From Sphingomonadales bacterium (GTDB taxonomy: Bacteria; Pseudomonadota; Alphaproteobacteria; Sphingomonadales; Sphingomonadaceae), in assembly GCA_004173185.1 (NCBI GenBank), contig SEFZ01000023.1, positions 1 to 64,000 of the forward strand: 64,000 nt of DNA, read 5' to 3'. The stretch's first letter is position 1. The number at the start of each line of letters is the position of its first letter. Positions 34,372 through 42,689 of this stretch are shown here, in pieces. The notes beneath the pieces are model-generated. The model ran no database searches. It saw nothing but the letters and a program-made list of their open reading frames with translations, and was not told the origin of the DNA. Both the position numbers and the translations under genes were made by a program.

Positions 34372-35277
34372 ATGACTGTCCTCGCCATCACCGGCGCCAC
34401 CGGCTTTGTCGGCAAGCGCACTGTCGATCTCGCACTCGCCGCCGGGCACAAGGTCCGTGCGCTCACCCGGCGTGCCCAGCAGCCCCGCGAAGGCGTGGTC
34501 TGGGTCGATGGCAGCCTCGAGAGCGCAGACAGCCTTGCGCGGCTCGCCAGTGGCGCGGATGCGGTGTTGCACATCGCCGGGGTAGTCAACGCGCCCAATC
34601 ATATCGGCTTCATTCGCGGCAATGTGGAGGGCACCGAGCGCATGCTCGCCGCCGCTGCGTCGATGGGCGTCCAGCGCTTCGTGATGGTCTCGTCGCTGTC
34701 CGCTCGCGAGCCGCAGCTCTCCAATTATGGCCGGTCGAAAGAGCGCGCCGAAAGCCTCGTCCGCAAATCCGCGCTTGATTGGACGATTGTGCGCCCGCCC
34801 GCCGTTTATGGCCCCGGCGACATGGAAATGCTCGATCTGTTCAAGCTGGCCAAGCGCGGCCTCGCCTTGCTGCCACCCGGCGGCCACATGTCGGCGATCC
34901 ATGCGGATGATCTCGCACGGCTGCTGATCGCGCTGGCGGCCAGCGATGTCGGCCGCGAGATATTGGAGCCGGATGACGGTGTCGTGGGCGGCTGGAGCCA
35001 TGAAGGTTTCTCGCAGGCAGTCGGCGATGCGGTTGGCAAAAGGATTCGCGCCTTCGCCTTGCCCCGCACGGTCCTCAACATCGGCGCAATGCTCGACGGG
35101 CTGTTCCGCCGCTCCGGTGCCAAGCTCACCAAGGACCGCGTCGCCTATTTCTGCCACCCCGATTGGGTGGTCGATCCGGCCAAGCGCCCGCCCGCCAATC
35201 TCTGGACCCCGCAGATCGAGACCCGCGCCGGGTTGAAGACGACGGCGGAATGGTATCGCGGGCAGGGGCTGCTTTAG
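34372..35277 (+). CDS. cerR: NAD(P)-dependent epimerase/dehydratase-family protein, probable ceramide reductase CerR
   Basis: A 301-aa extended short-chain dehydrogenase of the NDUFA9-like type: TVLAITGATGFVGKRTVDLAL binds NAD(P), and the active site is MVSSLSA with YGRSK. In the Caulobacter sphingolipid locus a related gene (CerR) sits beside the acyl carrier protein and spt genes and reduces the 3-oxo group of oxidised ceramide. The same neighbourhood here supports that role. Without the context it would only be called an NAD-dependent oxidoreductase. Confidence 0.72.
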   Translation: MTVLAITGATGFVGKRTVDLALAAGHKVRALTRRAQQPREGVVWVDGSLESADSLARLASGADAVLHIAGVVNAPNHIGFIRGNVEGTERMLAAAASMGVQRFVMVSSLSAREPQLSNYGRSKERAESLVRKSALDWTIVRPPAVYGPGDMEMLDLFKLAKRGLALLPPGGHMSAIHADDLARLLIALAASDVGREILEPDDGVVGGWSHEGFSQAVGDAVGKRIRAFALPRTVLNIGAMLDGLFRRSGAKLTKDRVAYFCHPDWVVDPAKRPPANLWTPQIETRAGLKTTAEWYRGQGLL

Positions 35278-35284
35278 CCTTCTT

Positions 35285-35305
35285 CCTCTCCCCTCAAGGG
35301 GGAGG
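35285..35305. repeat. CCTCTCCCC-type hairpin
   Basis: CCTCTCCCC-TCAA-GGGGGAGG followed by ACTAGG, related to the hairpin at 4642-4661. It lies directly before the 125-bp repeat copy B. Confidence 0.55.
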
Positions 35306-35313
35306 ACTAGGAC

Positions 35314-35438
35314 TTGTAATGTAGGATTTCGCCTGCTTGGCTAAGCCGCCGAAATTCCCTGGCATCACTGCCGCTGGCTCTTTGAAATCGCCGGTGCGAA
35401 ACCCCCATGGGCAGTGCGAACATTTGGGAACATTCGCG
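35314..35438. repeat. 125-bp dispersed repeat, copy B
   Basis: Gapless partner of 13876-14000, same orientation. In this copy GGATTTCG and CGAAATTCC can pair around a GGCTAAGCC mini-hairpin. The antisense ORF 35365-35571 shares the peptide RMFPNVRT with the ORF over copy A because both are translations of the element. Confidence 0.75.
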
Positions 35439-35559
35439 GTGCAGAACCCGTGCATTGGTCTAAACTTCGCCTAAACGTCCGCGCCGCCATCGCCCCGCTG
35501 CCACCGCGTTTCCGCCGCATTCGCTTGGCAGTGGCATAGGATAGCACTAAGGACCCGCC

Positions 35560-35802
35560 ATGACCGACCACACCGAAATCTTCGACAGCATCGCCCCGCT
35601 GATTGAGCGCTTCAACAAGAAGGGCGTCGCCATCAGCGACAGCACTACCTTCGCCGGCGACCTTGAGTGGGACAGCCTGACCGTCATGGATTTCGTCGCC
35701 GAGATCGAGGACGAATTCGACATCATCATCACGATGAACATGCAGGCCGAGATCGAGAATGTCGGGCAGCTTGTCGATGCCGTCGCCAAACTGAAAGCGT
35801 GA
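35560..35802 (+). CDS. dedicated acyl carrier protein for sphingolipid synthesis
   Basis: An 80-aa acyl carrier protein with the phosphopantetheine serine in LEWDSLTVMDFVAEIEDEF. It differs from the fatty-acid ACP (usual DSLD is DSLT here). Beside spt it most likely delivers the palmitoyl group to serine palmitoyltransferase, as shown for the equivalent Caulobacter gene. AAGGA lies about 6-9 nt before the ATG. One copy of a 52-bp repeat separates it from spt. Confidence 0.87.
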   Translation: MTDHTEIFDSIAPLIERFNKKGVAISDSTTFAGDLEWDSLTVMDFVAEIEDEFDIIITMNMQAEIENVGQLVDAVAKLKA

Positions 35803-35808
35803 GATTTT

Positions 35809-35860
35809 CCGCTCACCCTGAGCGTGTCGAAGGGTGCTTCGACAGGCTCGGCACGGGCGG
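35809..35860. repeat. TTCGACAGGCTC element, copy 2 (inverted)
   Basis: Near-perfect reverse complement of 34308-34360. It lies between acp and spt inside the operon and can fold into a long hairpin. Confidence 0.75.
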
Positions 35861-35875
35861 TTTAGGGAATATGGA

Positions 35876-37138
35876 ATGACTGAATCCCTCCAAACATCCG
35901 ATGCGCTGCCGGAAAACCCGGTAACGGTGGCACCAGAGCGCGATCTGATGTCGAAGTTCGACGGGCTGATCGCCGAGCGTCAGGCACTGATCGATACCGG
36001 CGTCACCGATCCGTTTGCGATCGTGATGGAGCAGGTCAAATCGCCGACCGAGGCGGTGATCGCGGGCAAGGATACGATCCTGCTCGGCACCTATAATTAT
36101 ATGGGCATGACCTTCGATCCTGACGTGATCCAGGCGGGCAAGGACGCGCTCGACCAGTTCGGTTCGGGCACCAACGGCAGCCGCATGCTCAACGGCACCT
36201 TCCGCGACCATATGGAAGTCGAGGACGCACTGCGCGAATTTTACGGCGTCTCGGGCGCGATCGTGTTTTCGACCGGCTACATGGCCAATCTGGGCATGAT
36301 CTCCACGCTGGTCGGGAAGGGCGAATATGTCATCCTCGACGCGGACAGCCATGCCTCGATCTATGACGGCTGCAAGCAGGGCAATGCCGAGATCGTCCGC
36401 TTCCGCCACAACGACATCAACGATCTCGACAAGCGGCTTGGCCGCCTGCCCAAGGAAGCCGGCAAGCTCGTGGTGCTCGAGGGCGTCTATTCGATGCTCG
36501 GCGACATCGCGCCGCTCAAGGAAATGGTCGCCGTCGCCAAGAAGCATGGCGCCATGGTCCTCAGCGACGAAGCCCATTCGATGGGTTTCTATGGCCCCAA
36601 TGGCCGCGGCGTGTATGAGGAACAGGGCTGCGAAGGCGATGTCGATTTCATCGTCGGCACCTTCTCCAAATCGGTCGGCACCGTTGGCGGCTTCTGCGTC
36701 TCGAACCACCCCAAGTTCGAAGCGATCCGGCTGGCCTGCCGCGCCTATATCTTCACGGCGTCGCTGCCGCCTTCGGTGGTCGCGACCGCTGCGGCGTCGA
36801 TCCGCAAGCTGCAATATGCCCATAACAAGCGCGCGCATCTGTGGGAAAATGCCCGCACGCTGCATGGCGGGCTCAAGGCGATGGGCTTCGAGCTTGGCAC
36901 CGAAAAGCCCGATAGCGCGATCATCGCGGTGATCCTGAAGGATCAGGAGCAAGCTGTCGTGATGTGGCAGGCGCTTCTCGATGCCGGCCTCTACGTCAAC
37001 ATGGCGCGCCCGCCCGCAACGCCTGCTGGCACGTTCCTGCTGCGCTGCTCGCTGTGCGCGGAGCATACGGCTGAGCAGATCCAGAAGATACTTGGTATGT
37101 TCAAAACTGCCGGACAGGCTGTTGGCGTGATCGCCTGA
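35876..37138 (+). CDS. spt: serine palmitoyltransferase
   Basis: A 420-aa PLP enzyme of the alpha-oxoamine synthase family that condenses serine with palmitoyl thioester to 3-ketodihydrosphingosine, the committed step of sphingolipid synthesis. It is soluble and of the length known for Sphingomonas SPT. Visible: NYNYMGM-type TYNYMGMTFDP, FGSGTNGSRMLNGT, DADSHASIYDG, SDEAHSMGFYGPNGRG, and the PLP lysine in GTFSKSVGTVGGF. ATG at 35876 is used; the ORF-track start at 35834 is inside the repeat. Sphingolipids replace LPS in sphingomonads. Confidence 0.95.
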   Translation: MTESLQTSDALPENPVTVAPERDLMSKFDGLIAERQALIDTGVTDPFAIVMEQVKSPTEAVIAGKDTILLGTYNYMGMTFDPDVIQAGKDALDQFGSGTNGSRMLNGTFRDHMEVEDALREFYGVSGAIVFSTGYMANLGMISTLVGKGEYVILDADSHASIYDGCKQGNAEIVRFRHNDINDLDKRLGRLPKEAGKLVVLEGVYSMLGDIAPLKEMVAVAKKHGAMVLSDEAHSMGFYGPNGRGVYEEQGCEGDVDFIVGTFSKSVGTVGGFCVSNHPKFEAIRLACRAYIFTASLPPSVVATAAASIRKLQYAHNKRAHLWENARTLHGGLKAMGFELGTEKPDSAIIAVILKDQEQAVVMWQALLDAGLYVNMARPPATPAGTFLLRCSLCAEHTAEQIQKILGMFKTAGQAVGVIA

Positions 37139-37160
37139 CCAAGCTAGAGTCCCTCGGACA

Positions 37161-39122
37161 ATGAGCGAGGGCCTCACCGCATTGGAGCGCGCGGTTCGGG
37201 ATACGAACTGGCGCTTTCGCTTGCTCGGCGTACTGGCGGTGCTTGGCATTGTGGTGCTCGCGGCGCTGATCCTCGTCCAGCAGCGCACCGATAATGCCCG
37301 CGATCGCGCCATCGCGCGCCAGCAGCACACGTTTGAAGTCATCATGCGGGCGAACCAGCTGTCGGGTGCGATCTCCTCAGCAGAGGCGGCGCTCGGCCGC
37401 TATGTGGTGAGCGCGGACAAGACGCTCGGCCGGCAGTATACCGATCAATGGGCGCGTGCGGGCGAGCAGCTCGATCGGCTCCGTCAGCTCACCGCTGACA
37501 ATCCCGCGCAGCAGGTGCAGCTCACCGAACTCCGCAAGGCATTCGATGCGCGTGGCAAGGAACTCAACGACACCGCGCTCTATTCCTCGTTCCAGCGGCA
37601 CCGCGACGCGTGGGGCAGCTATTATAATGTCCGCGCCAGCGATGCCCGAACGCGCGTCGAGGCGACCCTCGCCAAAATGGTCGAGAGCGAACGGCTACTG
37701 CTTCAGCAGCGTACCCGTGACGCGGTTCAGCTGATCGAGAATTCGAGCATGGCCTCGCGCATTCTCACTGGCTTCGGCCTGTTGATCGTGTTCGGTGCGG
37801 TGATCCTCGGCTGGATGACGATCGAGGCGCAGGGCGAGCGTGCGGTCGCCGATGCCGAAGCCAGCAGCGAGCGCGAGCGCGCCGGCGACCTCGAACGCGC
37901 GGTATCCGAGGCGACCGCGCAGCTTCGCGCCGAGGTCCATGAGCGTATCGTGGCGGAGGAGCAGCTTCGCCAGGCGCACAAGATGGAGGCAGTCGGCCAG
38001 TTGACTGGGGGAATCGCGCATGATTTCAACAATATGCTTGCAGTCGTTCTGGGCGGGTTGGAACTTGCCAAGCGCCAGATGCACATTGGCGGCCCCGATG
38101 CCCAACGGCATATCGAGAATGCGATGGAGGGTGCCAATCGCGCCGCGGCGCTCACCCGGCGGCTGCTCGCTTTCTCGCGGTCTGAACCGTTGCTTCCCGA
38201 ATCGGTCGAGCCTGGCAAGCTCATCGAGGGGATGAGCGACCTGCTCGATCGCACGCTGGGCGACACGATTGCGGTCGAGACCCGGTCGGGCGAGGGCGAC
38301 TGGCGGATCTGGGTGGATCGCCATCAATTGGAGAACGCGCTGCTCAACCTCGCGGTCAACGCGCGTGACGCGATGAACGGGCGCGGGATACTGACGATCT
38401 GGTCGGGTTCGCGCGCGCTGGCCATGGGCGAGATCGGCGAATGCGCGGCTGGCGATTATTGCACGATCGCGGTCGCAGATACCGGCTCGGGCATGACGCA
38501 GGAAGTGCTCGAGCGCGTATTCGAGCCGTTCTTCACTACCAAGCCGGTCGGCAAGGGCACCGGGCTGGGGCTCAGCCAGATCTTCGGCTTTGTCCGCCAA
38601 TCGGGCGGCGAGATCGGCATCGACACCCAAGTGGGGCAGGGGACGACGGTAACGCTCTATCTGCCGCGCTATCTGGGCGATGCGGTGCCGGAAACCATCG
38701 AAGCGACGACCGAAGCCGAAGCTCCAATAGCCCGCCGCTTGTCGATCCTCGTTGTTGAGGACGATCCTCGGGTGCTCGCCGCCACGATGGGCGCACTGGA
38801 GGAACTGGGCCACCATGCCACCGGCTGCGAAGACCCGTTCGAGGCGATGCAGAGGATCGATGGGCTGGAAGCGCTCGACGCCATCGTCTCCGACGTGCTG
38901 ATGCCGGGGCAGACTGGCCCCGAGATGATCGCTGCTCTGGGTGAGCGGATTGAAGGCGTCGCGGTGCTGTTCGTCACCGGTTTTGCAGGCGAAGTCGATG
39001 CCGAAGTCTTCCGGGGCCACCCGGTGCTGCGCAAACCGTTCACGATGGCCGCGCTGGCCCGTGGATTGGATGAAGCGGTCGATCAGGCAGCCCGGCGAGT
39101 CCCGCGCGAAGCGGTGGATTAG
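37161..39122 (+). CDS. hybrid histidine kinase with CHASE3-like sensor and receiver domain
   Basis: A 653-aa membrane kinase. Two transmembrane helices (LLGVLAVLGIVVLAALILVQQ and LTGFGLLIVFGAVILGW) enclose a helical CHASE3-like periplasmic domain. Then a coiled coil, a HisKA-type domain with His287 (GGIAHDFNNML), an ATPase domain (DTGSGMTQEV; GKGTGLGLSQIFGFVRQSGG) and a C-terminal receiver with Asp578 (SDVLMPGQTGPE). The signal is unknown. It starts 22 nt after spt, so it may be co-transcribed with the sphingolipid genes. No partner regulator lies beside it. Confidence 0.9.
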   Translation: MSEGLTALERAVRDTNWRFRLLGVLAVLGIVVLAALILVQQRTDNARDRAIARQQHTFEVIMRANQLSGAISSAEAALGRYVVSADKTLGRQYTDQWARAGEQLDRLRQLTADNPAQQVQLTELRKAFDARGKELNDTALYSSFQRHRDAWGSYYNVRASDARTRVEATLAKMVESERLLLQQRTRDAVQLIENSSMASRILTGFGLLIVFGAVILGWMTIEAQGERAVADAEASSERERAGDLERAVSEATAQLRAEVHERIVAEEQLRQAHKMEAVGQLTGGIAHDFNNMLAVVLGGLELAKRQMHIGGPDAQRHIENAMEGANRAAALTRRLLAFSRSEPLLPESVEPGKLIEGMSDLLDRTLGDTIAVETRSGEGDWRIWVDRHQLENALLNLAVNARDAMNGRGILTIWSGSRALAMGEIGECAAGDYCTIAVADTGSGMTQEVLERVFEPFFTTKPVGKGTGLGLSQIFGFVRQSGGEIGIDTQVGQGTTVTLYLPRYLGDAVPETIEATTEAEAPIARRLSILVVEDDPRVLAATMGALEELGHHATGCEDPFEAMQRIDGLEALDAIVSDVLMPGQTGPEMIAALGERIEGVAVLFVTGFAGEVDAEVFRGHPVLRKPFTMAALARGLDEAVDQAARRVPREAVD

Positions 39123-39126
39123 CCGC

Positions 39127-39711
39127 TTAGGGGTGGAGATCGGCGCGGAGCATCGCGTTTGTCGCCAGATCGCGTGCCTTATCGCGCGACAGGCCCAACG
39201 CCTTGGCCATCGGTGCGCCGAGCAGGGCATCGCCAAGCGCCATCAGCACCAGATGCAGCGTCTCTTCCTGTAGCGACATGCCCTCATGCGGATGATCGCG
39301 ATCGATCATGTCGACAAGCTTCTGGACCGATTCGAGGATCGGTTCGAGCACCTCATGATTGCCGGTGAGGATCATCCAGCTCGCCAGCGCGCCCGCACCC
39401 TGCTTGTCGAAAGCGTCAAAGGTGAGGTCGACGACTTCGCGCGGATTATGATCGGTCTCGCGCGCGCGCATGATCGCCAAGCCGATCTTCTCTGTCACGC
39501 CCACCGCGATGCTTGCCGCCAGCGCCTTTTGCAGCCCGGCGGCCGATCCGAAATGGTGGAGGAGATTGGCGTGCGTCCGCCCGACCCGCGCCGCGACTGC
39601 CTTTAGCGTCACCGCCTGCGGGCCCGATTCCAGCAACAAGGCGCGCGCTGCTTCCAGCGCCGCTTCGCGGGATTCTTCGGGTGACAAGCGTTTGCGTGGA
39701 GTTATTGACAT
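39127..39711 (-). CDS. TetR family repressor
   Basis: A 194-aa regulator with an N-terminal helix-turn-helix: ALLLESGPQAVTLKAVAARVGRTHANLLHHFGSAAGLQKAL is the TetR DNA-binding pattern. The ligand domain is unremarkable. It is divergent from a metal-dependent hydrolase gene with a 22-bp pseudo-palindrome over its own start. ATG at 39711 is preferred to the TTG at 39714. Its 3' end lies next to that of the hybrid kinase. Confidence 0.9.
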   Translation of the reverse strand: MSITPRKRLSPEESREAALEAARALLLESGPQAVTLKAVAARVGRTHANLLHHFGSAAGLQKALAASIAVGVTEKIGLAIMRARETDHNPREVVDLTFDAFDKQGAGALASWMILTGNHEVLEPILESVQKLVDMIDRDHPHEGMSLQEETLHLVLMALGDALLGAPMAKALGLSRDKARDLATNAMLRADLHP

Positions 39712-39723
39712 CAATGTAAGTAA
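39702..39723. promoter_or_regulatory. putative TetR operator
   Basis: TTATTGACATC / AATGTAAGTAA is a 22-bp pseudo-palindrome (8 of 11 symmetric positions) with a perfect ACATCAATGT core. It covers the TetR start codon and the divergent promoter region. Confidence 0.5.
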
Positions 39724-39765
39724 ACTTTATGCCCCGGATATACCGGCTTAGTGGAGAAAATCCCC

Positions 39766-40599
39766 GTGGGCAAAGCAAAGACTCCGACTGATCTGACGAT
39801 CACACCGCGCGATCGTCGCTTCGGGCGTGATACGGGGCAGGCGCGTTGGTGGATGGCGGGCGATCCAGTGGGCACCGCGTTCCACAATTCGCTGTCGATT
39901 ACTTTCCCCAAGGGCGAGGCCTTCTTCATCGAGAGCGTCAAGGCGTTCCGCGAAGGCGCATCGCCGCGGCTTGCCGAGGAGATCAAGGCCTTCACGTTGC
40001 AGGAAGTGATGCACAGCCGCGAGCATGTCGCGTTCAACAAGCGCGTCGTGGATGCGGGCTATGACCTCGCTCCGCTGGAAGAGGCGGTCGATGAAGTGCT
40101 GGCGGTTATCCGGCAGCGTCCGGCGATCGTGAACCTGGCGGCGACGATGGCGCTCGAGCATTACACCGCGATCCTCGCTTCGATGATCCTCAAGGACCCG
40201 CGCTATTTCGCGGGCGTCGACGCCGAACAGGCCGATATGTGGCGCTGGCATGCGATCGAGGAGTTGGAGCATAAGGGCGTCGCCTATGACACCTGGCTCC
40301 ATGCCACCAAGGATTGGAGCAAGTGGCGGCGCTGGAAGCTCAAGTCGATGATGATGCTGCTGGTCTCGATCAATTTCTGGCGCAAGCGCGTCGAAGGTGC
40401 AGTCGAACTGCTGCGGCAGGATGGGCTGGAGAAAGGCGCACGCCGCCGGGTCTGGTGGTATCTGCTCGGCAATCCCGGACTGCTGCGGCGGATATTGCCG
40501 GCGCTGGGCGCATATTTCCTGCCGGGTTTCCATCCGTGGAATCACGATGACCGGCATTTGATCGGCCGGGCCGAGAGCGAATATCGGATGGCGGCCTGA
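39766..40599 (+). CDS. predicted metal-dependent hydrolase (PF10118 type)
   Basis: A 277-aa helical protein of the metal-dependent hydrolase family often next to TetR regulators. Conserved acids and histidines that could bind two metals are seen in FPKGEAFFIESVK, EVMHSREHVAFN, ALEHYTAIL and WHAIEELEHKGVAYD, a ferritin-like arrangement. Substrate unknown. GTG at 39766 lies about 9 nt after GGAG and is preferred to the GTG at 39751. It is divergent from, and probably controlled by, the TetR gene. Confidence 0.8.
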   Translation: MGKAKTPTDLTITPRDRRFGRDTGQARWWMAGDPVGTAFHNSLSITFPKGEAFFIESVKAFREGASPRLAEEIKAFTLQEVMHSREHVAFNKRVVDAGYDLAPLEEAVDEVLAVIRQRPAIVNLAATMALEHYTAILASMILKDPRYFAGVDAEQADMWRWHAIEELEHKGVAYDTWLHATKDWSKWRRWKLKSMMMLLVSINFWRKRVEGAVELLRQDGLEKGARRRVWWYLLGNPGLLRRILPALGAYFLPGFHPWNHDDRHLIGRAESEYRMAA

Positions 40600-40799
40600 T
40601 ATTTTCGTTGGGGTGGGCATTTCGACATGCTCGCTGACGAATGTCGATAAAGCGGATCCCGCTGTTGGCATGCGTGCGGGTGAGTTCGCGACCGGCGCGA
40701 TCGAGGATGAAGCTTTCGAAGCGGAAACTGCCGGTCATGCACCCGCGTGTTCCGCGCAATGCGGCGGTGACAGCGTTATCCCGAGCACTCTTCGACGCC

Positions 40800-40826
40800 C
40801 GTCATCCCGGCGTTGCCGGGATGACG
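40800..40826. repeat. CGTCATCCCGGC hairpin
   Basis: CGTCATCCCGGC-GTT-GCCGGGATGACG, a perfect 12-bp stem of the GGGATGACG family, between the hydrolase and GNAT genes, which converge here. The rest of 40600-40872 shows no gene I can support. Confidence 0.75.
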
Positions 40827-40872
40827 AAGGGAGAATGCGGGCAGTTAAAGCGGCTTCTTGTTCAAGCGTGCG

Positions 40873-41433
40873 TCACGCCGCCATTCGCGCGTCCGGATCT
40901 ATGCCCCCTAGATGGTCGTCCTCGGCGAGATCGAGGGCGTAGCGTGCAGCCGGAACCTCGGCACCGCGGCCGCGCGAATAGGTCGGCACGATCCGTCCGG
41001 TCGGGCGGAAGCCGAGCTTGCGCAGCACCCGGCCCGATGCGGGGTTGTCGATGAAATGGCCCGCCGTAACCCGCCGTACACCCGTCGCTTTGGCAGCACG
41101 CAGCACGCCGGCGGCTGCCTCGGTCGCATAGCCGCGGCCCCAGGCATCGGGAGTGATCCAATAGCCGAGCTCATGCGGCTCATCCTTGAGCGCGCTGACG
41201 CCCATGCCGCCGATCAGCCGAAGCTGGCCGTCAATATGCTCAAAGGCGAGGAACTTCGCCTCACCTGGATTGTCGAAGCTGCCGGCGAAAGTCTCCGCCG
41301 CTTCGATAGGGTAGGGCCAGGGCGCGCGTGCAAGATTGCACACCACTTCCTCATGCCCGATCGCCTGCGCCAATATCGGCGCATCCTCGGCCCAAGCGGG
41401 CCTTAACGTCAGTCTCTCCGTCCGCACGAACAT
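40873..41433 (-). CDS. GNAT family N-acetyltransferase
   Basis: A 186-aa acetyltransferase of the RimJ/RimL-like group: RTERLTLRPAWAEDAP, GYWITPDAWGRGYATEAAAGVL (acetyl-CoA binding) and NPASGRVLRKLGFRPTG. The acceptor is unknown. ATG at 41433 lies 7 nt after AGGAG; the ORF-track start at 41499 lies upstream in the terminator-side region. In many Alphaproteobacteria a GNAT gene of this kind follows rpmA and precedes obgE; here a bidirectional terminator separates it from rpmA and obgE is absent. Confidence 0.9.
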   Translation of the reverse strand: MFVRTERLTLRPAWAEDAPILAQAIGHEEVVCNLARAPWPYPIEAAETFAGSFDNPGEAKFLAFEHIDGQLRLIGGMGVSALKDEPHELGYWITPDAWGRGYATEAAAGVLRAAKATGVRRVTAGHFIDNPASGRVLRKLGFRPTGRIVPTYSRGRGAEVPAARYALDLAEDDHLGGIDPDARMAA

Positions 41434-41512
41434 GACCATTCTCCTTTGGTCTGCGGTGCCCCTTGGCGCGTCCCTATGACGCGCAGGTTGCACTGGCATT
41501 TCGTGGGAGAAA

Positions 41513-41549
41513 TAAAAAAAGGGAGCCGGGGTGACCCGTCTCCCTTTTT
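41513..41549 (-). terminator. terminator of rplU-rpmA
   Basis: GGGAGcCGGG-GTGA-CCCGtCTCCC stem with one mismatch, flanked by AAAAAAA and TTTTT. It works in either direction and ends the ribosomal operon before the GNAT gene. Confidence 0.88.
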
Positions 41550-41607
41550 CGGATTTCGTGTGAAATCCCGGATCACCCTGGTGGGCAACCCGGTTGGATG
41601 CCCGATG

Positions 41608-41877
41608 TTATTCGGCTGCTTCCGCAATCATGTCGACCGAACAGAATTTGCGGCCAAGCTTGCCCTGCTTGAACGACACGCGGCCGTCGGTAAGCGCGAA
41701 AAGGGTATGGTCCTTGCCCATGCCCACGTTCACGCCCGGATAAATCTTGGTGCCGCGCTGACGCACGATGATGTTGCCAGCGATGACTGCTTCGCTGCCG
41801 AACTTCTTGACGCCGAGGCGACGGCCTGCCGAATCGCGACCGTTGCGCGAAGAGCCGCCTGCTTTCTTATGTGCCAT
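41608..41877 (-). CDS. rpmA: 50S ribosomal protein L27
   Basis: An 89-aa protein whose N-terminal tail reaches the peptidyl transferase centre. [29 protein letters not shown] is the invariant start, and [27 protein letters not shown] the core. It lies 17 nt downstream of rplU, in the universal rplU-rpmA order. Confidence 0.97.
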   Translation of the reverse strand: MAHKKAGGSSRNGRDSAGRRLGVKKFGSEAVIAGNIIVRQRGTKIYPGVNVGMGKDHTLFALTDGRVSFKQGKLGRKFCSVDMIAEAAE

Positions 41878-41894
41878 TTTGCTCTACTCCTCGC

Positions 41895-42278
41895 TTACGC
41901 TTCAGCGGCCGGGGCAGCAGCCTCGGCAGCAGGTGCGTCGGCCTTCTTCGCCTTGGGCGCGGCCTTCTTCTTTTCTTCCTGAGCACCGATAGCGGTGATC
42001 TTCAGGATCGTGTGCTGCTGGCGATGGCCGTTCTTGCGGCGATAGTTATGCCGGCGGCGCTTCTTGAAGATGATGACCTTATCGGCCTTCTGCTGCGCAA
42101 TGATCTCGGCGGAGACCGTGAGGCCCTCGACCGACTGCAGCTCGGAACCTTCACCTGCAAGCAGGATGTCGGTGAGCGCGATCGACGCGCCTGCTTCACC
42201 ATCGAGTTTCTCGACGACGATCTTGTCTCCAGCGGCAACGCGATACTGCTTGCCGCCCGTGCGCACGATAGCGAACAT
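41895..42278 (-). CDS. rplU: 50S ribosomal protein L21
   Basis: A 127-aa rRNA-binding protein: [14 protein letters not shown] start and [22 protein letters not shown] core. The C-terminus has an Ala/Lys-rich extension ([18 protein letters not shown]) absent from E. coli L21 and frequent in Alphaproteobacteria. ATG at 42278 is preferred over the ORF-track TTG at 42296 because it gives the family start. Confidence 0.97.
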   Translation of the reverse strand: MFAIVRTGGKQYRVAAGDKIVVEKLDGEAGASIALTDILLAGEGSELQSVEGLTVSAEIIAQQKADKVIIFKKRRRHNYRRKNGHRQQHTILKITAIGAQEEKKKAAPKAKKADAPAAEAAAPAAEA

Positions 42279-42602
42279 GGGTCTCTTCTCTAACAAATAC
42301 GTGTGCCCGCCAGGGTAACCCCGGCAGGAGGAAGGGCGCAGCTATGCGAAAGGCCCTCCGCTGTCAATTCCGAATCCCGGTTTTATAGGCTGTTTTACGC
42401 CTAAAACGACCGCGACACGCCCCAGTGCTGGCGAGGGTCTCATAGGCAGGATGCCATCGAACCCGCCGTCATTGGCTATCCGTAACAAAAAAGTCACAGC
42501 GAGCGACTTTCGTGCGGATGCGCTTACCACTGCAACCGGAATGGCTGAATATTACGTGTAACGTCATGAAATTGCAAGATTAGTGCATATTGTTTCCATT
42601 TA
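42279..42602. other. intergenic region between rplU and the TonB receptor
   Basis: This 300-odd-bp gap must hold the rplU promoter on the minus strand. GTTTTATAGGC and GCCTAAAAC near 42380-42415 can form a hairpin with a small bulge. I see no open frame with a plausible start and no riboswitch. Confidence 0.35.
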
Positions 42603-42631
42603 TTGACAACGTATGTCTCTCGCGTAGCTTT
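42603..42631 (+). promoter_or_regulatory. possible sigma-70-type promoter of the TonB receptor
   Basis: TTGACA at 42603 is a consensus -35 box; a weak TAGCTT lies 16 nt later. The leader to the ATG would be about 55 nt. Confidence 0.35.
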
Positions 42632-42689
42632 GTCAGAGGAGCGGATGCCCGAATGGCGGTTTTTAAACCGATCAAAGGGGGTTCATCGC

